Positions 45,768-54,353 of a stretch of 64,000 bases of DNA are shown here, piece after piece. Every line of letters starts with the position of its first letter. Positions within the stretch are counted from its first letter, which is position 1. Below the pieces are notes generated by a model. The model did not search any database. It was given only the letters and a program-made list of their open reading frames with translations, and was not told the DNA's origin. A program made the position numbers and the translations under genes. Source of the DNA: NBLH01 sp050296515 (lineage in GTDB: Bacteria > Bacteroidota > Bacteroidia > Bacteroidales > NBLH01); assembly GCA_050296515.1 (NCBI GenBank), contig JBNKRJ010000067.1, positions 1 to 64,000 of the forward strand. Direction: 5' to 3'.

Positions 45768-46158
45768 GTGCTTGATTTTTAGAACAATACTGTTTTAGTT
45801 TCCAGGTTATTGCTATTAATGCCAACTGAATAGGCAAACGAATTAATGCTGCTGTATGACTTCCTATTGCCGGGGTGTTTGAGAAAACATCCCAAATATG
45901 AACAGGCAGAAAAACTATCATTAACAGAAAAATGCCTAAGGTTGCTAAACTCTTGTATTTCTTAATATAAAGTGATACACCCAGAACTATTTCAAGGATA
46001 CCAGACAAGTAAATAATTGTTAATTTAAAAACTAAAAAATCCGGAACAAATGGCAAATAAAAATCAGGCGCTATAAAGTGTTGTATACCCCCCAGAATCA
46101 TTATTATAGAGACAAGAACTTCAACAACTTTCCAAATTTTAGTTGATTTCTTATTCAT
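45751..46158 (-). CDS. DoxX-like membrane protein
   Basis: With the ATG at 46158 (MNKKSTKIWKVVEVLVSIIM) it is 135 residues with four transmembrane segments (about 9-28, 44-66, 72-92 and 100-125), including GGIQHF and LSGILEIVLGVSLYI, the DoxX/DoxD-like pattern. An upstream in-frame extension to 46275 would run through the operator and is rejected. First gene of the TetR-controlled operon. Confidence 0.8.
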   Translation of the reverse strand: MNKKSTKIWKVVEVLVSIIMILGGIQHFIAPDFYLPFVPDFLVFKLTIIYLSGILEIVLGVSLYIKKYKSLATLGIFLLMIVFLPVHIWDVFSNTPAIGSHTAALIRLPIQLALIAITWKLKQYCSKNQAHASKK

Positions 46159-46179
46159 ATCTTTATTCTTTTGAACTTG

Positions 46180-46214
46180 CAAAGCTATAAAAAAAGAATG
46201 AACATTCATTAAAC
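46180..46214 (-). promoter_or_regulatory. Promoter with embedded TetR operator (copy 1)
   Basis: On the minus strand TAGCTTTG (46187-46180) matches the TAnnTTTG -7 element 22 bases before the doxX-like ATG. The palindrome AATGAACATTCATT (46197-46210) lies in the spacer just upstream of it and against a GTTTA-like -33 position. A repressor bound there would block the promoter. Confidence 0.65.
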
Positions 46215-46449
46215 TACGGGAACTTCTTCTAAAATTTAGAAGACATATCCTGGCACGCAATGTATAAACCTGCATACAAGTATTTAATAATAAGAGGGTT
46301 TGTTTAAAAATTCATTAAGTTTGAGAACGTGATTTTTTGTTTATACTAAACCCGTTTGAAATATTGTAAATCGAAATTTTAGAACGGCTTTGTATATGCA
46401 GGTTGACTGGCAGTTTTGGTTTGTGAACTTGCGAAGCAAGCCATGTACT

Positions 46450-46555
46450 AGTGTCAAGTCAAGTATGATATTTCTGGTAATTAGCCAGGTGACAACACCT
46501 GACAAGTGCACCAGCCAGGTGTTGTCACCTGACAAATTAGCCTTGACTTTACACT
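46450..46555. repeat. Palindromic repeat family B, full copy
   Basis: The outer ends AGTGTCAAGTCAAG and CTTGACTTTACACT are inverted repeats with one mismatch. The inner CAGGTGACAACACCTG and CAGGTGTTGTCACCTG are exact reverse complements, each also with matching CAGGTG/CACCTG ends, so several alternative hairpins can form. Confidence 0.85.
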
Positions 46556-46588
46556 GGCTTATTGCGCATGTATATTTCAGCCTTTTTT

Positions 46589-46628
46589 ACTTGTTTTAAT
46601 TTTAGTTAGGTAATTGATATTTATTCAT
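46589..46628. repeat. Partial copy of dispersed repeat A
   Basis: ACTTGTTTTAATTTTAGTTA through GGTAATTGATATTTATTCA resembles one edge of the 38401-38543 repeat. It adjoins family B copy 3, suggesting nested or clustered repeats. Confidence 0.55.
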
Positions 46629-46912
46629 TGACATTTCCCATGTTTTGTAGATTTCAGAACATCAGTTACTTATGTTATTACCATCAAAAATGAGGTCTGA
46701 TAATCAGTAGTTTATAGTTACTATTATGCAACTTTTAACTTTGTTTTTCAACTTCAGAGTTGAATTAGGTCTTCATTTTTGGGTTATTCACTTCGTTCAT
46801 GAGCTCCACTTTGTTCCGGATGATCCAAAAACGAAGCAACTTAGGCAAAGCAGTTCTCACGTAGCTCTGAAAGAGCAAGTAAAAAGGTCAAGGCTGCTAA
46901 GCATGGACTTTA

Positions 46913-46975
46913 ATTATACCTTTTCGGGTATAAAACAGCAATATCTCAATGAATTATACCCGAAAGGGATAAGAT
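46913..46975. repeat. Inverted repeat with 20-base arms
   Basis: TTATACCTTTTCGGGTATAA and TTATACCCGAAAGGGATAA are near reverse complements separated by about 23 bases. There is no T run after either arm. Could be a hairpin RNA or another small element; function unknown. Confidence 0.55.
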
Positions 46976-47079
46976 GCTTTAATATTGATTATTAAACTGG
47001 GTTGTATATTCACTTATTGGATTGGTATAGAGATAATTATCAATGATCCCAAATATACGGGTACCAAATACATCAGTTT

Positions 47080-47412
47080 TTATTCTTCCCCATCCAAATT
47101 CACAAAAGTGTCAGTTCCTTCAATTCTTCCAAGTTCTGTTCCTTCTGCCATTTTTAAATAAGGAATAATGGCAGGATCGTGGTTTGCAATGGCATTTACA
47201 CCAAATATTTTACTGTTGTCAGGGTTGTCAGCATAGTCTTGATCTTCGGTTCCGGAAAGAAAACGCCAACCACTATCTTCATCATCAATCGGTTTTTCGC
47301 GATACATAAATCCTACTTTCATTCCATCAACCGTAATTTTGTTAGAGCAAATGCTATAACCCATCTCATGTACCAGATCCTTGATGTTATTTTCGTTTAC
47401 TATGAAATTCAT
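47080..47412 (-). CDS. DUF2185 (immunity-like) protein
   Basis: With the ATG at 47412 (MNFIVNENNIKDLVHEMGYSIC) it is 110 residues. VGFMYREKPIDDEDSGWRFL followed by SGTEDQDYADNPDN and NHDPAIIPYL is the DUF2185 signature. The family is grouped with immunity proteins of polymorphic toxins by some classifications, but no toxin gene is adjacent here, so this role is not supported locally. Monocistronic. Confidence 0.8.
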   Translation of the reverse strand: MNFIVNENNIKDLVHEMGYSICSNKITVDGMKVGFMYREKPIDDEDSGWRFLSGTEDQDYADNPDNSKIFGVNAIANHDPAIIPYLKMAEGTELGRIEGTDTFVNLDGEE

Positions 47413-47782
47413 TCTTCTTTTTAAAAAAATCCTGGCCAAAGATATGCATAAATTGCATTCAGCGGTTTTAAAAATTTAGCAATCTGCTAAAAATCATAAA
47501 ACTTTTAGTGGTGTGTATTTTAACATTTATTAGCTTTTAGGATATAGGGAGCTTAGTGAATTGAGTTGTCTTATTTAAAACAAGATGAATGTTAGAGTTT
47601 ATTAACGGCATTAATTCTTGAAAACAAATTTTGATAACCATTAAACAAAAACAAAAATGAAACAAGCATGATTAATTTTAATCACACACGAGCATGATTA
47701 TTAACAAAAACTGCTTGGTAGCATGTGAGTTGAGTTTAGTGGATGTTCCATATACCATATAAAATAATTAAAAAATAAACAG
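47413..47782. other. Intergenic region with no feature seen
   Basis: 370 bases between the divergent DUF2185 and lipoprotein genes. It holds a near-repeat GCATGATTA (47666 and 47690 area) but nothing that supports an RNA gene, terminator or ORF. It should hold both promoters. Confidence 0.45.
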
Positions 47783-48325
47783 ATGAAAGTAAAAACATTA
47801 TTCTTTGCTGCATTGGTAGTTGTATTGGCCGGTAGTTGCTCAAAAAAGGTTTATTTTAATTCACAAATGCGGGAGACACTTGAGGTTGCTGATATTCCAG
47901 TTACAGGTCTTCAGTTTTACAACGATGATAAAATTGTATTGAAAAGAAAATTGAAATCGGCTACAACCAAAATTGAATCAGGAACTGTGCAATTAAAAGA
48001 TGGGGAGTATATTCATTTTTTAATTCTTAATAAGAAAACACCAGGAGTTTGTAAAAAAATGAATGATGATGAGCTAAACATTGCATTTGAGCCTGGTGAT
48101 GATAAGTTTCTGAAATTCAAACGAATAAAAGGAAAGGATCTGAGTTGTGAATACGAACTAATACTGGATGGACCTAATAGTTCAACTGTTTCTCCAAAAG
48201 TTATTTATGATGGAATGGAATATTTTGTTCACCAGGGCAAAGATGTTCGGCTAATGGTTAAAAGGGATGATGTAAGCAAAGTAAAAGTGAAAAAAGACAG
48301 AATGAAAGGGGTGAAAATCAGATAG
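47783..48325 (+). CDS. Predicted lipoprotein of unknown function
   Basis: A 180-residue protein with a lipobox (VLAGSC, Cys at about 19) and a mature part rich in Lys and beta-strand-like segments (GLQFYNDDKIVLKRKL, GTVQLKDGEYIHFLIL). The C-terminus is strongly basic (VKVKKDRMKGVKIR). No domain is recognised. A clear GGC-stem terminator follows. Confidence 0.65.
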   Translation: MKVKTLFFAALVVVLAGSCSKKVYFNSQMRETLEVADIPVTGLQFYNDDKIVLKRKLKSATTKIESGTVQLKDGEYIHFLILNKKTPGVCKKMNDDELNIAFEPGDDKFLKFKRIKGKDLSCEYELILDGPNSSTVSPKVIYDGMEYFVHQGKDVRLMVKRDDVSKVKVKKDRMKGVKIR

Positions 48326-48354
48326 ATTAATTTGTTTAATGTGATTATTTTGAG

Positions 48355-48381
48355 AAAGGCGGCTTTATGGCTGCCTTTTTT
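48355..48381 (+). terminator. Terminator after the 47783 lipoprotein gene
   Basis: AAAGGCGGC-TTTATG-GCTGCCTTT stem with one mismatch, followed by TTTT. Confidence 0.8.
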
Positions 48382-48409
48382 GTTACCGTAAATTGATTAT
48401 GTTTGCAAA

Positions 48410-49306
48410 ATGATAAAAGAGAAATCGGTGAAAGTTAAACCATTTTTAAAATGGGCTGGTGGAAAAACGCAATTATTGCCTGAAATTGAAAAACGAATTC
48501 CTTTTTCAAAAAATGATAGTTTTACATATATCGAGCCTTTTGTTGGGAGCGGGGCTGTACTCTTTTGGATGTTAAATAATTATCCTAATATTGAAAAGAT
48601 TGTTATCAATGATTTGAACGCAGACTTGGTAAATGTCTACCAACAAATTAAAACAAATGTTGAAGCAATTATCTCCTATTTGGAAAACTGGCAAAACGAA
48701 TATCATTTAATTGATGAAAATGAAGATTTAAAAAAAGCATATTATTACGGAAAAAGAAAGTTGTTTAATTCACGAAAATCTGATAATATTGTACAGGCAG
48801 CTTTACTTGTTTTCTTGAATAAGACTTGCTTCAATGGTCTTTACAGGGTCAACAAATCCAACAAGTTTAATGTTCCGGTTGGCAGCTATAAAAAGCCTAT
48901 GGTTGCTGATGTTGATATGTTGCGAAGGATTTCTGAAAGTTTACAGCTGATAATCATTCGCAGTGTTGATTTTAAACAAATTTTAGACGAATCTACCGAA
49001 AAAACCTTTTTTTATTTTGATCCTCCTTATAAACCATTAAATGTTACTTCAAGTTTTAATTCATATTCAATGCATGAATTTAATGATAATGAACAAATAA
49101 GGCTTAAAGAATTTTGTGATACTTTGCACAAAAATGGTCATAAATGGCTGCTAAGCAATTCTGACCCGATTGATGAAAACGGTGTTCACTTTTTTAATGA
49201 ATTATACAAGGATTATACCATTGAAAGAGTTCAGGCTTCAAGGAATATAAACTCTAAAGGTTATAAAAGAGGAAAATTAAACGAGGTTTTAATCCGAAAT
49301 TATTAA
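48410..49306 (+). CDS. Dam-type DNA adenine methyltransferase (orphan)
   Basis: A 298-residue N6-adenine methylase of the alpha group. PFLKWAGGKTQLLPEI (residues 11-26) and YIEPFVGSGAVLFW (40-53) bind S-adenosylmethionine, and the catalytic motif DPPY is at 204-207 in FYFDPPYKPL. SNSDPIDENG follows near 245. M.DpnIIA/Dam relatives modify GATC, but the target here is inferred from family only. No restriction endonuclease gene is adjacent, so it is an orphan, possibly used for regulation or defence against restriction. Confidence 0.9.
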   Translation: MIKEKSVKVKPFLKWAGGKTQLLPEIEKRIPFSKNDSFTYIEPFVGSGAVLFWMLNNYPNIEKIVINDLNADLVNVYQQIKTNVEAIISYLENWQNEYHLIDENEDLKKAYYYGKRKLFNSRKSDNIVQAALLVFLNKTCFNGLYRVNKSNKFNVPVGSYKKPMVADVDMLRRISESLQLIIIRSVDFKQILDESTEKTFFYFDPPYKPLNVTSSFNSYSMHEFNDNEQIRLKEFCDTLHKNGHKWLLSNSDPIDENGVHFFNELYKDYTIERVQASRNINSKGYKRGKLNEVLIRNY

Positions 49307-49640
49307 TGGATTGGAAGGCAAATTAAGCATTTAGCCATCCATCAGTTAGCTATTAATTCAAAATTATACTCCTGAAGAAGCTGCAAATTTTAGTCGCGGA
49401 AAAAACTGGTACGAATTAGATTTACTTATGGGTAAAATTAGCCTTTAAATCACTTTAAATAATATTTAATCCACTTTATCGTTAAATTTATGCACTTGGG
49501 CGAATAATTCCTGTGTGTAAGTTAAAAATCAACCACCTTTGTAAAGTAAGACATTGCAATTTATTTTTAATTGAACAGTTAGTCAATTATAATTGTTTGA
49601 AGTTTAAAAGAAAAAATGTTTTGCACTCATCTGATTAAAA
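49307..49640. other. Intergenic region holding a coding remnant
   Basis: The 90-base segment 49359-49448 is a likely gene remnant (next entry). The rest is AT-rich with no supported feature. Confidence 0.55.
49359..49448 (+). pseudogene. Possible C-terminal gene remnant
   Basis: In one frame this reads QNYTPEEAANFSRG, then KNWYELDLLMGKISL and a stop. The sequence has natural amino acid composition. It is preceded in frame by a stop within 15 bases, so it cannot be a whole gene. It looks like the last 29 codons of a deleted gene, with family unknown. Confidence 0.4.
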
Positions 49641-50780
49641 ATGATTAAAATGACAATTCAAATTATAGCAGGGGTTTTATTGGTTTTCATTATTGGAGTG
49701 ATTGTTTTTATAAAAACAGCTCCACAGTTCGGTGCTCGTTCCGAGGGTGCCAGAATGGATCGGGTTATATCATCACCAAATTATCGCGATGGTAAATTTC
49801 AAAACCTGGTTCCAACAACTATGAGTGGTGAAAACACCTCGATGTTTGGAAATATGATTAAGTTTATAAAAGGCGGAAAGAACCGTGAACCTAAAGTTGC
49901 ATTACAAACTGCAAAGTTTGATAAGGAAGATTTTATCAATAGCAATTCAGGGATAAGTTACACCTGGTTTGGGCATTCAACAGTTTTGATTAACATGAAT
50001 GGAAAAATTATTTTAACAGATCCTGTTTTTAGTGAGTCTGCTTCGCCGGTTTCGTTCATGGGTGCTAAAAGGTTTAAGTACACCAATCAATTTGAGGTGG
50101 AGCAATTGCCTGATTTGGATGTTGTTTTAATCTCTCATGATCATTACGATCATCTTGATTATAAGACTATTGTGAAGCTAAAAGACAAAGTAAAGATGTT
50201 TTATGTTCCTCTTGGTGTTGCAGCTCATTTGTTACGCTGGGGAGTGGATGAAGAAAAGATAGTTGAGTTAGATTGGTGGGGAGAAAGCGAATTTGACCAA
50301 TACTTAAAGTTTGTGGCAACACCAAGTCGTCATTTTTCTGGTCGCGCCGGAGTTGATAAGGATTACACTTTGTGGTGTTCGTGGGTAATTAAAACCGACA
50401 CATCAAGTATTTACTTCTCTGGTGATTCGGGATATGAAAAACACTTTGAGCAAATTGGCGAAAAGTACGGCCCATTTGATTTAACCATGGTTGAATGCGG
50501 GCAGTATAACGAAGGTTGGCCTTACATACATATGATGCCAGAACAATCGGTACAGGCACATGTTGATTTGCGGGGAAAAGTAATGATGCCCGTTCACTGG
50601 GGAAAATTCAACTTAAGTTTGCATCAGTGGACAGAGCCTATTGAAAGAGCAGACAAAGAAGCTAAACGACTTGGTGTTGAGTTGATTAGCCCACTGCCAG
50701 GGGAAATAGTAAAAATAAAAACCGATGCGGAACGTGAGTACTGGTGGCGTAAGCAACAGGAAATGCGAATGGCAATGTAG
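49641..50780 (+). CDS. MBL-fold hydrolase (UlaG/NAPE-PLD-like)
   Basis: A 379-residue protein with an N-terminal transmembrane anchor (MIKMTIQIIAGVLLVFIIGV). The metallo-beta-lactamase fold follows: WFGHSTVLINMNGKIILTDP, the metal site ISHDHYDHLDYKTI, TPSRHFSGR, YFSGDSGY and a final MPVHWGKF. All zinc ligands appear present. Similar proteins are Zn-dependent lactonases or phosphodiesterases acting on membrane lipids. The substrate is unknown. The start may be the ATG at 49650. Confidence 0.85.
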   Translation: MIKMTIQIIAGVLLVFIIGVIVFIKTAPQFGARSEGARMDRVISSPNYRDGKFQNLVPTTMSGENTSMFGNMIKFIKGGKNREPKVALQTAKFDKEDFINSNSGISYTWFGHSTVLINMNGKIILTDPVFSESASPVSFMGAKRFKYTNQFEVEQLPDLDVVLISHDHYDHLDYKTIVKLKDKVKMFYVPLGVAAHLLRWGVDEEKIVELDWWGESEFDQYLKFVATPSRHFSGRAGVDKDYTLWCSWVIKTDTSSIYFSGDSGYEKHFEQIGEKYGPFDLTMVECGQYNEGWPYIHMMPEQSVQAHVDLRGKVMMPVHWGKFNLSLHQWTEPIERADKEAKRLGVELISPLPGEIVKIKTDAEREYWWRKQQEMRMAM

Positions 50781-50917
50781 ATTATAGACCGAAGACAGGT
50801 GCTCGAAGTAGGAAGTAAATGAATGGAAATTTGAAGATAGAAGCAATAATAAAACAAACATTTTAGCAGGTAAGATCTCAAGTGAGGTGATTTTCATAAT
50901 GAGATTTTGGTTAGTAG

Positions 50918-50950
50918 TTGGCGCAGGTTTTACTTGCGCCATTTTTATTT
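50918..50950 (+). terminator. Terminator after the MBL-fold gene
   Basis: GGCGCAGG and TTGCGCC flank a short loop, giving a six to seven-pair GC stem followed by ATTTTTATTT. It lies about 140 bases beyond the stop. Confidence 0.6.
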
Positions 50951-51037
50951 CTATTTGGCAATAATTTGTTGCAAAAAGGAGGTGCATTTAATTACACACC
51001 ACAACTGCCAAGGAGATACGCTAGGGGCACTAAGTTG

Positions 51038-51385
51038 TTATTCTTTAGGCTTTTTAGCTTTCCTTACTGTGATTTGAAAAATATGAACTGGCGGATTTTC
51101 TTTTATTTGTGTGAGTGTACTGCCTTTTACAAATTCATAAGATGTTAGTTTACTGATGAAGCTGTTTATTTTAGTCAGGTCTGAATCGCTGTTAAACAAG
51201 GCGTCTACTTTGTCTTCAAAGCTAATTATGCTATCATCAAACTCTCCAGTAATGTAAAATACAATGCTCACATTAATCGGGCTCATGCCGTATTTTATTT
51301 CAATTTTGTTGTGATTGATCTTCAATTGCTCAAAGTATTCACTTAATTCCTCTTTATTTTGTAAAAGAAAATCTTTGATATTCAT
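51038..51385 (-). CDS. Small soluble protein of unknown function
   Basis: With the ATG at 51385 (MNIKDFLLQNKEELSEYF) it is 115 residues. It has a helical N-terminus, a beta-like middle (IEIKYGMSPINVSIVFYI) and a Lys-rich C-terminus. No domain, signal peptide or membrane segment. The open frame continues 17 codons further upstream but through AT-rich leader. It is divergent from the ECF sigma gene. Confidence 0.55.
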   Translation of the reverse strand: MNIKDFLLQNKEELSEYFEQLKINHNKIEIKYGMSPINVSIVFYITGEFDDSIISFEDKVDALFNSDSDLTKINSFISKLTSYEFVKGSTLTQIKENPPVHIFQITVRKAKKPKE

Positions 51386-51509
51386 TTCAAAATTTTTTAT
51401 TAAAAACCTGATTAACAAGTTTATGAAATTAAACAATTATGTATAAAATAATTATCTTAGTAAATATTATTTTTTGAAATACTAGGCCAGACATTTTGAA
51501 CCTGCTTCT

Positions 51510-52079
51510 ATGTCAGATAAAGAGGTGATAAAATCAATTCTTGATGGTAATAAAAATGATTACAGCAAAATCGTTGTAAAATATCAGCAAACCATCTTTA
51601 GAACATGCATGGGATACGTGCACAACGAAGATGATGCAAATGATTTGGCACAGGATACTTTTGTAAATGCCTTTCAGAATTTGCATAAGTTCAGATTTAA
51701 ATCCGAATTCTCAACCTGGCTTATTCGAATTGCCATAAATGCCAGCCTCAACTTTATCAGAAAAAATAAAAAAGCATTTTTTGAGTCTCTTGAAAGCGAC
51801 GAAGAAAGAATTTCATTAAAAGAAACCCTTTTAATGGCTGATTTTTCTAATCCCGAAGAAATTTTTGTGAATGATCAATGCCGGGGAATAATTCAGGTAG
51901 CAATGCATGAACTATCTGATAAACAGAAGACTGCATTTGTTCTAAGCAAGTACGAAGATTTACCACAAAAAGAAATTGCAGCCATTATGGAAATTACTGA
52001 AGGTGCTGTAGAGTCACTTATACAAAGAGCTAAAGCGAATTTACAGAAAAAATTATCACAATATTTGAAAAAAAATTAA
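51510..52079 (+). CDS. ECF (extracytoplasmic function) RNA polymerase sigma factor
   Basis: A 189-residue sigma-70 family protein with region 2 (DLAQDTFVNAFQNLHKFRFK at about 50-69) and region 4 (SKYEDLPQKEIAAIMEITEGAVE near 150). The family is held inactive by a membrane anti-sigma factor until an envelope signal is sensed. Its anti-sigma gene follows after 54 bases. It directs a five-gene operon with two secreted metal-ion-like or stress proteins (see 52134-54326). Confidence 0.93.
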   Translation: MSDKEVIKSILDGNKNDYSKIVVKYQQTIFRTCMGYVHNEDDANDLAQDTFVNAFQNLHKFRFKSEFSTWLIRIAINASLNFIRKNKKAFFESLESDEERISLKETLLMADFSNPEEIFVNDQCRGIIQVAMHELSDKQKTAFVLSKYEDLPQKEIAAIMEITEGAVESLIQRAKANLQKKLSQYLKKN

Positions 52080-52133
52080 AATCGCCCGTAGGAAAAATGA
52101 AAGTTTTGTTTCTAATCTATAAAATCAATTAAA

Positions 52134-52562
52134 ATGAATTGTTTAACATGTCAACAAAAAATCGAGGAGTTTCAGTCTGGTACTTTACCAGACGATCTCA
52201 AAAAGAGTATCAGGATACATCTTGATGAATGTGAGGATTGCAAACTTGCATACGCTGCCCTGGTGTTAACAGAAAAAGTAATTACTGATGAGAAAATAAT
52301 TGACGTGAATCCTTTTCTGGCAACACGGGTAATGGCTGAAATTGAGCAATCTGGTATGGATGACGCTGAATATTCTGTTTGGACGGTATTTAAAAGATCG
52401 TTTCAACCTGCCCTGGGCATTGCAACAATTGTGATTGCATTGTTTTTGGGAGTTGTAATAGGGAATAATTTCAGCAGTGCTTATAGTAAGAACACTGTTC
52501 CTGAGGAAGCAATTTTTATGAATGATGCTGCAATTGAATCTATTGGATTATTAACTGAGTAA
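52134..52562 (+). CDS. Anti-sigma factor with zinc-finger N-terminus
   Basis: A 142-residue protein. The cytosolic anti-sigma zinc-finger part has MNCLTCQQKI and the zf-HC2 motif HLDECEDCK (Cys and His ligands at about 3-6 and 30-37). A transmembrane segment is at about residues 98-118 (ALGIATIVIALFLGVVIG), followed by a short outer tail. It should bind the ECF sigma factor encoded before it. The outer tail is short, so signal sensing probably needs another protein. Confidence 0.85.
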   Translation: MNCLTCQQKIEEFQSGTLPDDLKKSIRIHLDECEDCKLAYAALVLTEKVITDEKIIDVNPFLATRVMAEIEQSGMDDAEYSVWTVFKRSFQPALGIATIVIALFLGVVIGNNFSSAYSKNTVPEEAIFMNDAAIESIGLLTE

Positions 52563-52573
52563 AAAGGAGACAA

Positions 52574-53095
52574 ATGAAAAACTCTACTGTAAAAGTATTG
52601 GTTTACCTGGTAATATTCCTTGGTGCTTTAAATATTGCAGCCTTATCAACTATTGGGTATTACCATTTTTCATCAAAAAGTGATGATAATTCAGAAATAA
52701 CAAATGGCAGTACTATGCAGCAACATTACAACGGAAGAGCATTCAGAGACAGATTGCAATTTAGCACAGATCAAATGACAAAATTTAAGGATGTCAATGA
52801 TAGATTTCGGTCGAATGCCAGAAGAATCAATATTGATCTTATTCGCCTTAGAAAAGAAATGTTTGCTGAAATGAAAAAGCATGATTTCGATAGTTCTTTT
52901 TTGAATCGATGTTCCGACTCAATTGGTCTGTTGCATGCAGAACTTAAAAAGTTCACATACAAATATTATAAGGGAATATCAGAAATATCTGATGAGCAAC
53001 AACATTTAGAATTAGATAAAATTTTTGAAGAATTTTTTCTTAACGAAATACAATTTAAAAACAGGAAGCAGTTCAGGAAAGGGAACTGTAACTGA
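52574..53095 (+). CDS. CpxP/Spy-like (LTxxQ or heavy-metal-sensor type) periplasmic protein
   Basis: A 173-residue protein with an N-terminal anchor (residues 7-28, VLVYLVIFLGALNIAALSTIG). A helical hairpin domain follows (RDRLQFSTDQMTKFKDVNDR, IDLIRLRKEMFAEMKKHDFD, GISEISDEQQHLELDKIFEEFF). This layout is that of the CpxP/CnrX-type periplasmic stress sensors, which hold down an anti-sigma complex or chaperone envelope proteins. It begins 12 bases after the anti-sigma gene, so it is part of the same unit. The exact subfamily is inferred. Confidence 0.75.
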   Translation: MKNSTVKVLVYLVIFLGALNIAALSTIGYYHFSSKSDDNSEITNGSTMQQHYNGRAFRDRLQFSTDQMTKFKDVNDRFRSNARRINIDLIRLRKEMFAEMKKHDFDSSFLNRCSDSIGLLHAELKKFTYKYYKGISEISDEQQHLELDKIFEEFFLNEIQFKNRKQFRKGNCN

Positions 53096-53134
53096 TTTAA
53101 TAAAAATAAATAATAATTTAAAATTTTATAGAAG

Positions 53135-53458
53135 ATGAAGACAAAACTTTTTTTAACAGGATTGGCTCTAGTAGCTTTTATGACAATTAGTTATGGGCAA
53201 AATACAAAAGTTAGAAATGGAAATGGCAAGGGAGTAAATAAAACAACCTTTGTTGATAAGAATGGAAATAGAACCTGTGATAATTACGAGCAGCGAACAG
53301 CTGCCAATCAGCAAAACCGTAAATTTAACAGGCAAGGAAACGGCTCAGAAAAAGGTCAAAATGCTGGACAGGGAAACAGGAAAGGACGCAAACAAAATGC
53401 TACCGGAGCAGGATTTATTGACAAAAACAATAATGGAATTTGTGATAACCAGGAATAG
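53135..53458 (+). CDS. Small secreted protein with two DxN-type calcium-loop-like motifs
   Basis: A 107-residue protein with a signal peptide (KLFLTGLALVAFMTISYG) and a Gly/Asn/Lys/Gln-rich middle. The sequence TFVDKNGNRTCDNYE near residue 38 and FIDKNNNGICDNQE at the C-terminus are two copies of a DKNxNxxCD loop resembling EF-hand or dockerin calcium loops. It ends near the stop of the operon's fourth gene. Metal or calcium binding is likely but not proved. Confidence 0.7.
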   Translation: MKTKLFLTGLALVAFMTISYGQNTKVRNGNGKGVNKTTFVDKNGNRTCDNYEQRTAANQQNRKFNRQGNGSEKGQNAGQGNRKGRKQNATGAGFIDKNNNGICDNQE

Positions 53459-53567
53459 TTACCTACCTTAATTAATTAAATCAAAATAAATAGATAAATA
53501 ACACATTAACAGCTAATTAATGTTAGCTGAACAGGAAAAATATGTTTAATTTTTAAAATTTAGAATA

Positions 53568-54326
53568 ATGAAAAAGATAGCAATTATAACAAATTTAGTG
53601 CTTGCAATAAGCCTTTCGTTAACTGTAGCATGCGAAAAAAGTGACATGATAAATAGTGAAGATGAATTGTTAAACATTTCAGCAGAAGAATATTTAAGCA
53701 ATCTGAAAGCATCGTTTGTTGAAACAACTGAATTGACGGGCAAAGAAAAAGAAATGTTGATTTACATGAGAGAGGAGGAAAAGCTTGCCAGGGATGTATA
53801 CTATGCATTATACAATAAATGGGGAAATCTGGTTTTTTCAAATATTTCTCGTTCAGAAGAGAATCATATTGCTGCAATAATTAGTTTAATGGAGTTTTAT
53901 GACCTAGCTGAAACAGAAATTCTTGAACAAGGTGAATTTGAAAATGAAAACCTGGGAGAATTATACAACCAGTTGGTTGCAAAAGGATCTGTTTCTTTAG
54001 CTAATGCTATGGAAGTTGGTGCAACAATTGAAGAACTTGATCTAAAAGATTTGATGGATGATTTAGATGCAACTGAAAATGTAAATATCCAAAACGTATT
54101 TAATAATCTTGCAAGAGGATCAAGAAATCATTTACGTGCATTTAATAATCAGCTGGTAAATAATGACATTACCTATGTTCCTCAATACATCAGTCAGGAA
54201 GATTTTTATGCTATTGTTAATTCTCCTCAGGAAAGAGGATATGGTTATGGCAAAGGTTCAGGAAACGGGCAAAGAAAAGGTAAAGGGAATGGAAACCGCA
54301 GACAAGGCAATTGCAATAACAATTAG
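53568..54326 (+). CDS. DUF2202 ferritin-like lipoprotein
   Basis: A 252-residue protein with a lipobox (SLTVAC, Cys at about 22). The DUF2202 domain contains LTGKEKEMLIYMREEEKLARDVYYALYNKWGN and a later SEENHIAAIISLMEFYDL, with the Glu and His of a ferritin-like four-helix bundle. The C-terminus is Gly/Asn/Arg-rich (YGKGSGNGQRKGKGNGNRRQ), like the preceding small protein. It is the last gene of the ECF operon, followed by a terminator, and probably acts in metal handling or oxidative protection in the envelope. The exact reaction is unknown. Confidence 0.82.
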   Translation: MKKIAIITNLVLAISLSLTVACEKSDMINSEDELLNISAEEYLSNLKASFVETTELTGKEKEMLIYMREEEKLARDVYYALYNKWGNLVFSNISRSEENHIAAIISLMEFYDLAETEILEQGEFENENLGELYNQLVAKGSVSLANAMEVGATIEELDLKDLMDDLDATENVNIQNVFNNLARGSRNHLRAFNNQLVNNDITYVPQYISQEDFYAIVNSPQERGYGYGKGSGNGQRKGKGNGNRRQGNCNNN

Positions 54327-54353
54327 AAAAATAATATAGTTAATAGTAAATTT

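Larger units (their letters stand above)
46211..47079. other. 870-base repeat-rich intergenic region
   Basis: No gene is supported. It holds palindromic family B copy 3 (46450-46555), a partial repeat A copy (46589-46628) and an inverted repeat with arms at 46913-46932 and 46956-46975. Three ORFs of 64-89 codons cross these repeats and are treated as noncoding. Confidence 0.65.

Noticed and set aside
46726..46995. 89-codon ORF on the plus strand.
   Set aside because: It runs through a 20-base inverted repeat and repeat debris and has no recognisable protein features.
47080..47412. Immunity protein of a local toxin system.
   Set aside because: No toxin, secretion or repeat-domain gene is next to the DUF2185 gene, so the immunity role has no local support.
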